From positions 3,360,501 through 3,424,500 of the forward strand of contig NC_085130.1 of NCBI RefSeq assembly GCF_030269925.1: a DNA stretch of 64,000 nt, written 5' to 3'. Position 1 is the stretch's first letter. Every line of letters starts with the position of its first letter. Below the pieces are notes generated by a model. It was not told the origin of the DNA. It did no database searches and saw only the letters and a list, made by a program, of their open reading frames with translations. Shown one piece after another: positions 54,474 to 64,000 of this stretch. The translations under genes were made by a program, and so were the position numbers. The DNA is from Bombyx mori (taxonomy: Eukaryota; Arthropoda; Insecta; Lepidoptera; Bombycidae).

Positions 54474-54718
54474 GACTTGCTGGACCAGTAGTTAGTGCGT
54501 CTAACTCTTGCGCCGAGAGTCGTGGGTTCGATTCCCAGATCGGGCTAAAATTGTGCAATGAGCAGGTTTGTTTGCTTTTTGTCTGGATGTTTATTATCTG
54601 TATATGTACATATTGAAACGTTTACAAGTATGTTTGTAAGTTTCTGGTACCCATAGCACAGGGAATCCTAAATTGGAGCCGGATACCCGTGCGGGATTTG
54701 TTCCCACGTTGTTGTTTA
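54474..54718 (+). mobile_element. tRNA-headed SINE (not Bm1), longer copy
   Basis: Head GGACCAGTAGTTAGTGCGTC with B-box GTGGGTTCGATTCCCAGATC, then TGTGCAATGAGCAGG, TGTTTATTATCTGTATATG and TTTCTGGTACCCATAGCACA. Same family as 5258 and 24188. No A-tail is obvious. Confidence 0.7.
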
Positions 54719-55270
54719 AAGCAAGCTATATGCTAAAGATGGTCTTCGGTGCGTTTGTCTTCATGGTAGAAGTAAGCTTTGGTAGCGGCAATTAATAAAA
54801 GCATTAACAAAACCCTGGCTGCGATACAGCCATTTCTAAAAGCCGAGGATGTAGTCCGAAAATTTTTTAACCTCAAATCCCGCCCTGTATTTGACTTTTC
54901 GCGGAGTCATAGCAAAAAATGCGCGCTAATTTCCCTTTGAAAGTATTTGTGCCTGCAATAGCGCATGAATAAAATTTCCATTTTAGTAATAAATTTATAT
55001 GCACGGTTTTTGTCAACTTTTTGAGGTTGCTTTTTTCAAGACTTTGATGCTTTTATTAGCTTTGTAAGCTGTGGAGCGTATGGTTCATTTGATGGTCAAA
55101 AGTCACCGTCACTCGTGGACTTAGGCAATGCCTGTGGCACTGCCATTGCTAATCTCTGAAGGTTATTTGTTCAATAACGTGTGGAGTTAAGTCAAAGAGA
55201 GATATATCCTTCGAATAAAAAATACTTTAAAATTGAGAGTCTTAATTATTATCGTAAAAAAGAATTAAGA
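54719..55270. other. Unassigned, decayed LINE tail at 55045-55165
   Basis: TTATTAGCTTTGTAAGCTG, GTCACCGTCACTCGTGGACTT and GGCAATGCCTGTGGCAC (55049-55145) follow the minus-strand LINE tail. The rest has nothing recognisable. Confidence 0.5.
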
Positions 55271-55685
55271 AGTCGTCGTGGCCCAAAGGATAAGGCGTCC
55301 GGTATTCGAATCCCGCAGGCGGGTACCAATTTTTCTAATGAAATACGTACTTCACAAATGTTCACGATTGACTTCCACGGTGAAGGAATAAATAACATCG
55401 TGTAATAAAAATCAAACCCGCAAAATTATAATTTGCGTGATTACTGGTGATAGAACCTATTGTGAGTCCGCTCGGGTAGGTACAACCGCCCTGCCTATTT
55501 TTGCCGTGAAGCAGTAATGCGATTCGGTTTGAAGGGTGGCGCAGCCGTTGTAACTATACTGTTAGAACTTATATCTCAAGGTGGATGGCGCATTTACGTT
55601 GTAGATGTCTATGGGCTCCAGTAACCACTTAAAACCAGGTAGGCTGTGAGCTGGTCCACCCATCTAAGCAATAAAAAAAAATACA
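55271..55685 (+). mobile_element. Bm1 SINE, full length with head deletion
   Basis: Head, linker, body and A-tail are all present. About 25 bp between two CCGGT repeats inside the tRNA-like head is missing, so A and B boxes are much closer than in 30221-30666. Confidence 0.93.
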
Positions 55686-55974
55686 AAAAACTTAGGTACC
55701 TTGGTTGTGTATGGTATCATTTATTCTCAATTCATTGGCAGAGTTTTGTAACGATAAAAATTCAAAAAGAGTGTCCATTTAATTAATTAAATGTGCTCGT
55801 AATAGCTGTCATTACAGAACATGTCAAAGTTCGTGATGTCGATCTATCTCATAAAATATCCACTGCATCTCTTCGCGTAAGTGTCGTAAAAGATGACTAG
55901 CGATTCAGCGGCAAACGGACGACAGCGTTCTCTGAGTGTTATATCAGTATTGCAATCGGTAAATGGTATTTGTT

Positions 55975-56145
55975 GGGGGGTAGCGCAGTCCGACAAGGTG
56001 GTTCTACCAAATCCGCACCACACTAGATATCCCGTTCCACGACGTCCTTCATGCGGCCAATGATCGAAGGCGCTGGCGGGACATTACAAGGAGCAAAATC
56101 CTGTCGACATATAATGGTCACGACCCTCAGCAGTGAGGAAACGAC
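55975..56145 (+). pseudogene. RTE-type LINE RT C-terminus
   Basis: One frame reads IRTTLDIPFHDVLHAANDRR, RWRDITRSKI and HDPQQ then stop, the terminal segment of the family at 42209. Only about 45 residues remain. Confidence 0.7.
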
Positions 56146-56371
56146 GCGAGGAGGAGGGGGGTAGCGTGTTCCAAGACTACACATTAGAGCACAACAACTG
56201 TGCAACAACCCTATTTCTGTCTCTTGGAAGGGTAGAACAGTTGATTTGCAACACAACCGACACTTCAACTTATGTTTTTACGCTGTGATATACGATTTTT
56301 GTTTACCCCGCAATAAAGTATATGGCCATATACACCAATCATAAATAGAAGGATTTCAATAACTACCGTAT

Positions 56372-56569
56372 CCATAGACACAGCCCACTGAGTTTCTAGC
56401 CGGATCTTCTCAGTGGGTCGCGTTTTGGATCCGGTGGTAGATTCTGCGAAGCACTGCTCTTGCTAGGGCCAGTGTTAGCACCACTCCGGTTTGAAACCCG
56501 TGAGCTCACCTACACGTTTTGACGAAGCTGATATAAATTCTCAAAGCTATCAGCATAGGCAGGAAAAAA
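56372..56569 (+). mobile_element. Element X, 5'-truncated
   Basis: From CCATAGACACAGCCCACTGAG to GCATAGGCAGGAAAAAAAA. Stem-loop 2 is intact, stem-loop 1 is lost. Confidence 0.75.
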
Positions 56570-57224
56570 AAGTCACTTAAATAATGATCAGAAATGAAAT
56601 CTACAATCAACGCGTCGTATAATATACCGAAAATGAAGTTCAAAATCACGAAATCCTACACGAGAACGAAGTTTTTTTTGTTGTTTTGTGTTTTTAAACT
56701 AAACAACATGCCGTAAATCTTTTTTGTGGATAATTAAATCCGTGAAAATTCCTTGGCAAAATTTCGACAGACCGCCTTATAAGTTTCAATGTTTAGACAA
56801 GAATGCCGAGTGAAGTTTTCGGCCGTAAAAAAAAAAAGAAAAAAGCAAACGATTCACTGATGTTTCAATTAAGAACGGAATGAACAGTATGCTACCTGTA
56901 ACAAGACGATAATCGGTAAGGGTCTACTGGGACCTATTCTTTATATGAATATAGTGACTTTTGCAAAGGTTACTACGATATGGGAAGCTTGGTAAAATTG
57001 CTAAAAATATATTTATATAGTACACTCGCAAAAGCTTCAGACCTATTAAGGCGTGATGTGGTCGCCAGCTGCGCATTAATGTGGGAGCATCAAGATGCTG
57101 ATGTCAGCACGGGTCAGTAAACACCGTTTCTTTCGGTGAAGCTTACCTACCTCAAGAGTAAGGACTGGACAAGTACCACAATAATCTTGGTTTGGAATTG
57201 TTTATGTATATAACCGCTCCACAG
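56570..57224. other. Unassigned stretch
   Basis: AT-rich, no recognised feature. Confidence 0.35.
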
Positions 57225-57345
57225 TTCCTAACATCCGCCATAAACAGAAACAGATGGAGAAAGATCGTGTGAGAGAAAATGACACAGAAGGATGGTCACA
57301 ACCCTCAGCATTGAGGAATACTGCGCAAGGAGGAGAGTGTATATC
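57225..57345 (+). pseudogene. RTE-type LINE RT C-terminus, scrap
   Basis: Encodes AINRNRWRKIV, then KMTQKDGHNPQH and a stop, the last residues of the HDPQH-ending family. Confidence 0.6.
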
Positions 57346-57942
57346 ATAAGAGATCTCCACGATTACCTAGAGAGCAGTACTACCAGCTTGTTAATCCTAA
57401 AGTGGATGACAGAATCTACGGAAGTAGCATTTGTTTAATATTTGTTACGAATGAGTAAATGTTGACCTTCAGGTGATATTTAGTGGTTAAATAAGCTTGT
57501 GAACATCAGAACGTGAGTCCTACTTTAAGAGATTAGCCGGTAATCGCCAATTGAAATATACTTCCCTACTGTTCTTCACTCTATATGGCAATAATTGTTT
57601 CGCCTGCACCTCGGCCGGTTCCATGAAAACTTTTCCGTTCGCTAGTTCACGGTACATTTATTTTGTTTTGTTGCGCTATAGCCGACTTCGGACACATAAC
57701 ATCTGTCATAGTAACAGAACCGAGAGATGTTTACATTCCCTACACTTTGGTTTATTGTCGAAAGTTTTTTTGAGTGACATTTGATAAATAGCGCAACTTA
57801 GAGTTTTTATTCGATCGAGCGTTTTCCTTTGAAAGGGTAAGAGATAGTCGAGATATTTTCGACTTTAATAGCTGGTTATTAAAGTTTAAAGCAAGGTTTT
57901 CTAATCCTCTCGACTAGGCATCATGAGGCTCACCACTATTAT
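57346..57942. other. Unassigned stretch
   Basis: A 77-codon ORF (57551-57784) has no motif. No repeat recognised. Confidence 0.35.
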
Positions 57943-58192
57943 TACTAGTGGTAGGACCTCTTGTGAGTCCGTACGGGTAGGTACCACCACCCCGGCTATT
58001 TCTGCTGTGAAGCAGTAATGCGTTTCCGGTTGTAGGGTGGGACAGCCGTAGTAACTATACTGAGACCTTAGAACTCTTATCTCAAGGTAGGTGGCGGTTC
58101 TTACGTTGTAGATGTCTATGGCCTCCAGTAACCACTTAACACCAGGTGGGCTGTGAGATCGTCCAACCATCAAAGCAATAAATAAATAAAAC
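57943..58192 (+). mobile_element. Bm1 SINE, 5'-truncated
   Basis: Plus-strand body from ACTAGTGGTAGGACC to CAATAAATAAATAAAA. Confidence 0.9.
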
Positions 58193-58604
58193 TATCCCTT
58201 GAAACTTCTACTGAATGACAGCATTCATATTGTAACATACCTTAAAGGAATTCGATAAATAACTAATCGAACCAGAATACGTATTCATTAGGAGCTCGTA
58301 TCAATCAGCTTCTCATTGAAACTTGAAGTACCTATCCATCATTAGATAAGGAAAAACGTAGGTTAATTATCACTCCAGGATAACACAGACGTAATATTTT
58401 ATTGATCTATTCATTGCTCGTTCATAAATGGACTTAGACGTTTGGTTGGAGACTGTTTATTGGCGCCGTAGCGGATTTCGTACGAGTAATTAACTCTTGA
58501 AGAGACTGGGGGGGTATTCTCAGCGGTACGCTCGGCTATATCCTTGCAACGGTCAACGACCTGTCTTATATAGTAAATTTTTATTTTTATTTATTTATTT
58601 CTTG

Positions 58605-58850
58605 TTTTTCTCCACCTTATCCTACTAGGTGGGGTCGACACAGCTAATTTTTCTCTTCCATTCTCTTCTATCAGCCGTTATCTCAACACTCATTCCTCTC
58701 TCTCTCATATCGTCATTCACACACTCCATCCATGTCTTCTTCGGTCGGCCTCTTCCCCCTCTACCTTCTACTACCATTTTCATACATCTCCTAGTCACAT
58801 GCATCTTCTCTCTACGCTCACATGTCCATACCACGCTAACCGTCTGCTCT
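58605..58850 (-). pseudogene. RTE-type LINE RT C-terminus
   Basis: A minus-strand frame (58625-58834) encodes GRGGRGRPKKTWMECVNDDM and ITADRREWKRKI, ending CVDPT. The C-terminal region is intact over 69 codons. Upstream domains are absent. Confidence 0.82.
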
Positions 58851-59274
58851 TTAATTTATTGATTACCAGGGCTACTTTCACACTTCCTTTTTATTTATTT
58901 ATTTATTGTTAACATAGAAGTGCACACAGAAACACAATCATAATTTACATCTGTGCTTGAACTAGCTGATAAAACCCTGTATCTCAAGCAGCAGTAAATA
59001 ATAAAAACAAGACATCATTTACATTTGAACTACGAAGAAAGTATTTCCAAATTCTACTTATCCTAATGACAATTCGAAGAACACCTGAACGCCTCAATCT
59101 GGTGACCGAATTGCCTCGGTCAGTAATTGATAGGCCACTATTGGACCGAACTAAAAACGTGAATCAATCAAAACCCGAACCAAGCGAGCAACTGTTCGTT
59201 AAATCAGGAAGATGGATAGTCTGTTACCGTTGTCATTGGTTTCGCTATCATATGGATAAGCAGTTGATTTATCT

Positions 59275-59533
59275 GTTTTTTTTTTTTTCCTACCTATGCT
59301 GATAGCCTTGTGAGGCTATTTCAGCTTCGCCCTAGCGTTTGTAGGTGAGCTCGCGGGGTTCAACCGGAGAGTTGCTAACTAGCAAGAGCACTGCTTCGCA
59401 GAATCTACCACCGGATCGGAAACGCCACCCACTGAGAAGATCCGGCGAGAAACTCAGTGGGCTGTGTCTATGGGTTAGCTCGCTCGTCGAGCCCTTCGTC
59501 GCAAGCGACGGGTTCGACGAGGACGGTGACCGG
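59275..59533 (-). mobile_element. Element X, near full length
   Basis: T-run, then TGCTGATAGCCTTGTGAGGC to the first stem-loop (TCGTCGAGCCC ... GGGTTCGACGA). All three hairpins can be drawn. A 66-codon plus-strand ORF across it is not convincing. Confidence 0.75.
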
Positions 59534-60324
59534 TTTTATCTGTAAGGTGCTATGTATTAATCAGTAATGCGTGTGGATATTGCCACTTGAATATAAAGAG
59601 ATGCTGAATTTGTGTTTGGTACAAAGAGCTATCTATCTGCGAAAATTTGCGTAAGTCCTAATATTTTGATTGGTATTATCCAAACGTAGAGATAGTGCAA
59701 CCATCTTCAATACACTTCTGTAGCGAAAATTAATTAAGGGATTCGTCAGAGAATGTCAGCAACGCCTTTTTGAGCATTATACCAGTTTCCTCCGATCTTC
59801 AACTAGTCTTCACAGGGGGTAGAGAATCATATATATCGGCACGGATAAGTACTACTAATCTACCTATTTTCTACCTAATTGTGCGATCTGTCTTGGTTAT
59901 ATACATATATATTTATATAATCCAATTCAGACGAGATCGTGTATAAAATAATGATAGTACGAGGAAAACATTCCACACGTGCCAATAATTGAATTAGGTT
60001 CGCTGTCTACTGATGAAAGTTAGCGATTGTAGGTGTAGGGCATCATGAAGATTACGCAATATGGCCCGGAACAAAGGTAGCTTTTGTTGAGGAAGAATCA
60101 TGGAAATCACTTTGGTATCCATTGCGGCGTCCTTGTTCAGGCGATTACGACACCAATAGGGAATTGGGAACCAAAGGTAAAATCAAAAAAGAAAATTTAT
60201 CTATCGGTTAACTGTCTCATATTCCTCCTTATCAAAACCAGATATCGGAACAGTTATCACAGCGTATATGCGACAGCCCACTTCGGCAGCGGCTGGAACT
60301 GGCAGCGTGTTGATACTTGGCAAC
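59534..60324. other. Unassigned, Bm1 scrap near 59810-59885
   Basis: CAGGGGGTAGAGAATC and CACGGATAAGTACTACTAATC vaguely follow the Bm1 body start. Otherwise nothing recognisable. Confidence 0.35.
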
Positions 60325-60556
60325 ATTTTTATTGCTACTATGAGTGGACGAGCTCTCGTTCACCCAGTGTTGAGTGGTTATCAGTGCCCTTAGGCATCAA
60401 CAACGCGAATACCACCACCCACCTCGAGATGCGAGCTCTAAGTCTCAATATTGTATAACGACAGCCCTAATCTTCAAATCGAAACGCATTACATCTTTAC
60501 GGCAGAAATAGGGAAGGTACCTACTTGTGAGGGCTTACAACGGGCCCTACAGAATA
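60325..60556 (-). mobile_element. Bm1 SINE, old and diverged
   Basis: TTTTTATTGCTACTATGAG, CACCCACCTCGAGATGCGAG and CGAAACGCATTACATC in order on the minus strand. Confidence 0.75.
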
Positions 60557-60637
60557 AAAAGCGTATCCGAAATCATCATAAAGTCGAACTGCCTGTACAT
60601 TAAATAAATAATACTTAAAAAAAAAACAAAAAAAAAA

Positions 60638-60929
60638 ACGCTTTTATAGAAAATCCCACAAAAATAGAAAATAAATATTAATAAATTTTAATTAAAAATA
60701 GTGTAAGAAAAAATGATTTTATTGTAAAAAAAAGCGTGGAATGCATGGTATCTATCAGTAGTTATAAATATTTTATGAACAGATATGAGTAGAAGGGTTA
60801 TTTTAATAATATCCTGAAAAGCACCCCACGCTTTTTTACAATAAAATCATTTTTTCTCACACTATTTTTAATTCAAATTTATTAAGATTTATTTTCTATT
60901 TTTTAGTGAGTTTAGTGATAAAAGCGTAT
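60638..60929. mobile_element. MITE with about 100-bp TIRs
   Basis: The left arm (ACGCTTTTATAG to AAAAAGCGTGG, 60638-60739) and right arm (CCACGCTTTTTT to GATAAAAGCGT, 60826-60929) are inverse copies separated by an 86-bp loop. A half copy lies at 11720-11876. No coding capacity. Confidence 0.78.
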
Positions 60930-61530
60930 TTTTTTAGTTTTTTTCATGTATTATTTATTTTTCATTTTTTAGTTGAATTTCAATTTTTTTTATTTTTTTT
61001 AATATTTAATTGTCATCGGTACTTTATAAGTATACCAAATTTCGAGTTAATCCGACGTTTTGAAGGGTGTCAAAATCATGTTCAAAGATTCCGTTACAAA
61101 CATACATACGTCTGAAGCTAATAAAAGCGTATTAAAAACACACGTGACATTCCAGAATCGATTCCAAAAAACAAACAAAAAACTCGATCAAATGTCATTG
61201 ACCACAGACCGGCAAACAGAATCCCGTTCATATACTAAAGACACTGTAAATCAGGACACACTTGACAGTTTTCAAGACATCCTCAAGATTTTCCGTCTCA
61301 TTTTTCCCATCATTGTAAACGGTGAGCGCGAGTGGGACAGCCGATGTTTTCTTTAGATACACAGCGTGGGTGATATCGGTGCGTACTTTGTAACTTGATA
61401 TCCGTGTGTGGCTTAACGGGTGACGGATTATAGGGATGCGCTTAGCACAAATTATCGGGTTGCGATGGAATATCGTAAAGTCGATGTCCAGTCTAAATGC
61501 CTTGCAGAGAGTGAGCAGGATAGCGATACT
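60930..61530. other. Unassigned, AT-rich
   Basis: AATAAAAGCGTATT recurs at 61119-61132, resembling the MITE end at 60919-60931, so the MITE may be part of a longer unit. A 98-codon ORF (61060-61356) has no motif. Confidence 0.4.
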
Positions 61531-61757
61531 TTTTATTGCTAAGATGGGAGCTTACGGTTAAACTGGTCACTGAAGCTCATAGATGTTAATGACGTAAATG
61601 CTGCCACCCACCTTGAGGTTAAAGTTCTAATTCTCAGTTTTTTAATACAACGGCTGTCCCAGCCTTCAAATCGAAACGCACTGCTGCTTCAGGACAGAAA
61701 TAGGCAGGGTGGTGGTACCTACCCGAACTGGCTCACAAGACGCCTTACTACCAAGAC
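61530..61757 (-). mobile_element. Bm1 SINE, diverged
   Basis: TTTTTATTGCTAAGATGGG to AGGTGGTGGTACCTACC-like body on the minus strand, with a deletion near the tail. Confidence 0.8.
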
Positions 61758-62461
61758 GAGCCCGCAATGTATCGGGGATAAATTGTATTTCAACAAAAAA
61801 AAACTTAAATGTACCTTTTGACTTTTAGATCTATCTGAAACGCCAAGAGTTATCTCAGCACTTTTAGATCTTTGTTTTCTTGAATAATTCCCAGACGTTA
61901 ATATTAAATTTACATAAAACTAGTAGAAATTCGTTCTATCATAACGATAAGTTCACTTTGTAGCTTTTACGATGTAGATACGGAGTTATGACGTATTTAA
62001 GGTGCCGCCAGTGAATTTTATGTTAATTTCTCAATTCAGTAATATAACTTTTATTTGTCAGCTATCTTTGAACCGCGTTCTATTCGTTTGAAATCGGTTA
62101 AATGTGTTATTCTCGAAATATCTTCATTTAAGTATATCGATTATCGACATCGCGAGCGCATCCCTAGCCGATGAACAAAACAAGTCGATCCCGTACGCAC
62201 ATCACTTTATGACATCTCAATCTATAATAGAACTAGTGTTTTCGATACTTAAGTGCTAGTCACACGATATCAGAATGTAACTTATACAATTCGATATGAG
62301 GTCCGAAGTTTTATAGTACACCTGATACATTGTGATACTTTAAGGATTTTATTTATTAGGACTTAAGTTAGCGGGTAAACCTGCGGCTTTGAATTGAGCG
62401 TGTACATTGATAAAAGAAGATACAGTGAGAGCACATCGCTTTCAGAAAACCGAAGGTTTAT
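61758..62461. other. Unassigned stretch
   Basis: No gene or recognised repeat. Confidence 0.35.
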
Positions 62462-62708
62462 CATTTTTTTATTGCGTTTATTGGCAGACGAGTATGCGGC
62501 CCACCTGCTGTTAAATGGTCACCGGAGCCCATAGACATCTAAAACGTAAATTCCTTCACCCATCTTTAAACATGAGTTCTAATGTCTCAGTTTTTACAGT
62601 ACAACCGCCGCCCCACCCTTCGAACCGAAACGCATTACTATTTCACGCCAGAAATAGACAGGGTAGTGGCACCTAGCGGTGCAGAGTCACAAGACTTCCA
62701 ACCACCAT
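62462..62708 (-). mobile_element. Bm1 body with a LINE-type 3' tail
   Basis: The tail end reads TTGGCAGACGAGTATGCGGC, which is the LINE form. From AGCCCATAGACATC on, it is a diverged Bm1 body. Confidence 0.7.
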
Positions 62709-62831
62709 TCCTGAAGGTGAGTTTTCACGATTGCTTGTCGGTAATACCTACTTCTTAAAACTTTCCACAACCCTAGTTAGCGGAATAACTTTGTGAAGAC
62801 ATTACGATTCTATCTGCTATAAGGTGTTATA

Positions 62832-63032
62832 TGAAGCCTATTTCTACCGTTAAGCAGTAATGCGTTTCGGTTTGAAGGGTGGGGCAGCCGTTGTAACTAT
62901 ACTGAGACCTTTATCTTAAGGTGGGTGGCGGCACTTATGTTGTAGATGTCTATGGGCTCCAGTAACCACTTGACACCACGTGGGCTGTAAGCTCGTTCAA
63001 CCATCAAAGCAATAAAAATAAAATAAAAAAAA
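62832..63032 (+). mobile_element. Bm1 SINE, 5'-truncated
   Basis: From GCCTATTTCTACCGTTAAGC to CAATAAAAATAAAATAAAAAA, with a small deletion at GAGACCTTTATC. Confidence 0.9.
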
Positions 63033-63534
63033 CCCATTTAAGCTAATCAATAAAGGCCGGTGATTAAAGCTCCAAGGTAAACAAATAAAAAGCTGTAATT
63101 AGCTCCAATGTATTTGTATTATCATTGATAAATTCGACCATTTTCACCCAATCTAACAATTAAGTCGAAAAATCGTGAAAAACAAATCTATCCAAGATTC
63201 GAATATAATTATCTTGTAAGTCCTTTTTAAGGAGGTTTTTGTGATAAAACAACCGTCGTTCTTACAATGATTTATCGGAGACTTATCACTATTAGAAAGT
63301 TAATAGGATTGTACGAATAATACGTCTTGATAGACTCCTTTTAAGAGACTCATAAACCTTCAATAGCTCGTTACGAAAAACTGGATTAACAAATCTGGAT
63401 TTATAGTCACGTGTCGTGGACCGGAGATTCACATCAAAGTTATATAAAATAAACTTAGATTTAGCTTTAAAATAACAATATGATAAATAAAATTTATCAT
63501 TGAAAAAAACTAAACGCTTCACTACATAGTATAA
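63033..63534. other. Unassigned stretch
   Basis: AT-rich. A minus-strand 76-codon ORF (63292-63522) has no recognisable motif. Confidence 0.35.
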
Positions 63535-63735
63535 AACAAAGTCTCTTTCTCGGTCCCTATATCTGTCTGTCCCTATGTATGCTTAAATCTTTAAAACTAC
63601 GCAAAGGATTATGATGCGGTTTTTTTAATAGATAGAGTGATTGAAGAGAAAGATTTATATGTATAATAACATAACATAGTGGAGAAATCAATAATAAATT
63701 ACTGTTTCCGAAGCGAAGCAAGGGCGGGTCGCTAG
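63535..63735 (+). mobile_element. Helitron-like element, GGGCGGGTCGCTAG end
   Basis: It shares only its 3' end with 8555 and 52824 (TTTCCGAAGCGAAGCAAGGG CGGGTCGCTAG then T). The 5' part differs. Confidence 0.55.
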
Positions 63736-63744
63736 TAAAGTTAT

Positions 63745-63975
63745 AAACGGTTAGTGTGGTATGGACATGTGATGCGTTAAGAGGAGATGCTTGGAAATGG
63801 TAGTGCAAGGTAGAGAGAAGAGGTCATCCGAAGAAGATATGGATGGAGTGTGTGAATGACGATATGATAGAGAGAGGGAAGTGAGTGTTGAGATGACGGC
63901 TGATAAAGGAGAATGGAATAGAAAAATTCGTTGTGCTGACCCCACCTAGTGGGATAAGGTGGAGACAAAGAAGAA
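63745..63975 (+). pseudogene. RTE-type LINE RT C-terminus and 3' end
   Basis: GTGTGGTATGGACATGTGATG encodes VWYGHVM. After frameshifts, RPKKIWME-like sequence and CCCCACCTAGTGGGATAAGG follow. Same family as 4199, 22540 and 58605. Confidence 0.75.
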
Positions 63976-64000
63976 AAAACGCTTAAAGTTATAAAATACG

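Noticed and set aside
60084..60458. 124-codon ORF
   Set aside because: Its C-terminal third lies in an antisense Bm1 copy.
1..64000. CRISPR array, prophage or bacterial operon
   Set aside because: No regularly spaced short repeats, no ribosome-binding-site-led gene clusters. Content is that of an insect nuclear genome.
1..64000. W-chromosome origin
   Set aside because: Dense nested transposons would fit, but no large nested LTR elements or W-specific marker are visible. Ordinary intergenic or intronic DNA explains it as well.

Overview
The window looks like non-coding nuclear DNA of a moth, almost certainly a silkworm (Bombyx mori or a close relative). The main reason is about 37 copies or pieces of a tRNA-headed SINE that I recognise as Bm1, with an Arg-tRNA-like 5' head and a body ending in AATAAA plus an A-run. 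Lepidopteran-type Helitrons ending in CTAG|T, RTE-clade LINE fragments and a DD37D mariner agree with this. I found no host protein-coding gene and no functional tRNA, rRNA or CRISPR array. The base composition is AT-rich and nearly all short ORFs are chance or transposon-derived.

Layout. 0-10 kb: Bm1 pieces, a TA-flanked MITE, decayed RTE ends, three Helitrons, a 266-bp MITE and an inverted Bm1 dimer at 6258-6696. 10-17 kb: a foldback element, a pair of near-identical Bm1 copies, LINE 3' tails and another Helitron. 17-19 kb: a second copy of the 266-bp MITE abutted by a complete mariner (17697-18995), which carries the only intact large ORF in the window. 19-34 kb: dense Bm1, LINE tails and a hairpin-rich A-tailed repeat called element X below. 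This stretch includes full-length Bm1 copies at 30221-30666 (+) and 31646-32077 (-). 34-38 kb: a sparser stretch with a heat-shock-promoter-like cluster at 36149-36199. 38-46 kb: composite SINEs, a TIR element, RTE fragments, and a 5'-inverted Bm1 holding a jockey/CR1-like LINE 3' end with a 201-aa reverse-transcriptase remnant. 46-64 kb: a possible piggyBac-like 5' end split by Bm1, a Bm1-interrupted Helitron, long-TIR MITEs, tRNA-headed SINEs of other families and RTE 3' ends.

The elements relate as parasites and hosts of one another. The autonomous LINE whose 3' tail occurs about 15 times shares roughly 70 bp of 3' tail with Bm1, which suggests it supplies or supplied the Bm1 machinery. 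Helitrons and MITEs here are non-autonomous. Mariner is the one element that could still encode its own transposase. No new host system was found. The points most worth checking are the Bm1-like SINEs with alternative 5' modules, the HSE plus TATA cluster, the inverted Bm1 dimer, element X with its three stem-loops, and the recurrent LINE truncation point.

Unlisted gaps between entries, mostly 100-400 bp, are AT-rich and showed me nothing recognisable. SINE, LINE and MITE boundaries are by eye and may be off by several bases.
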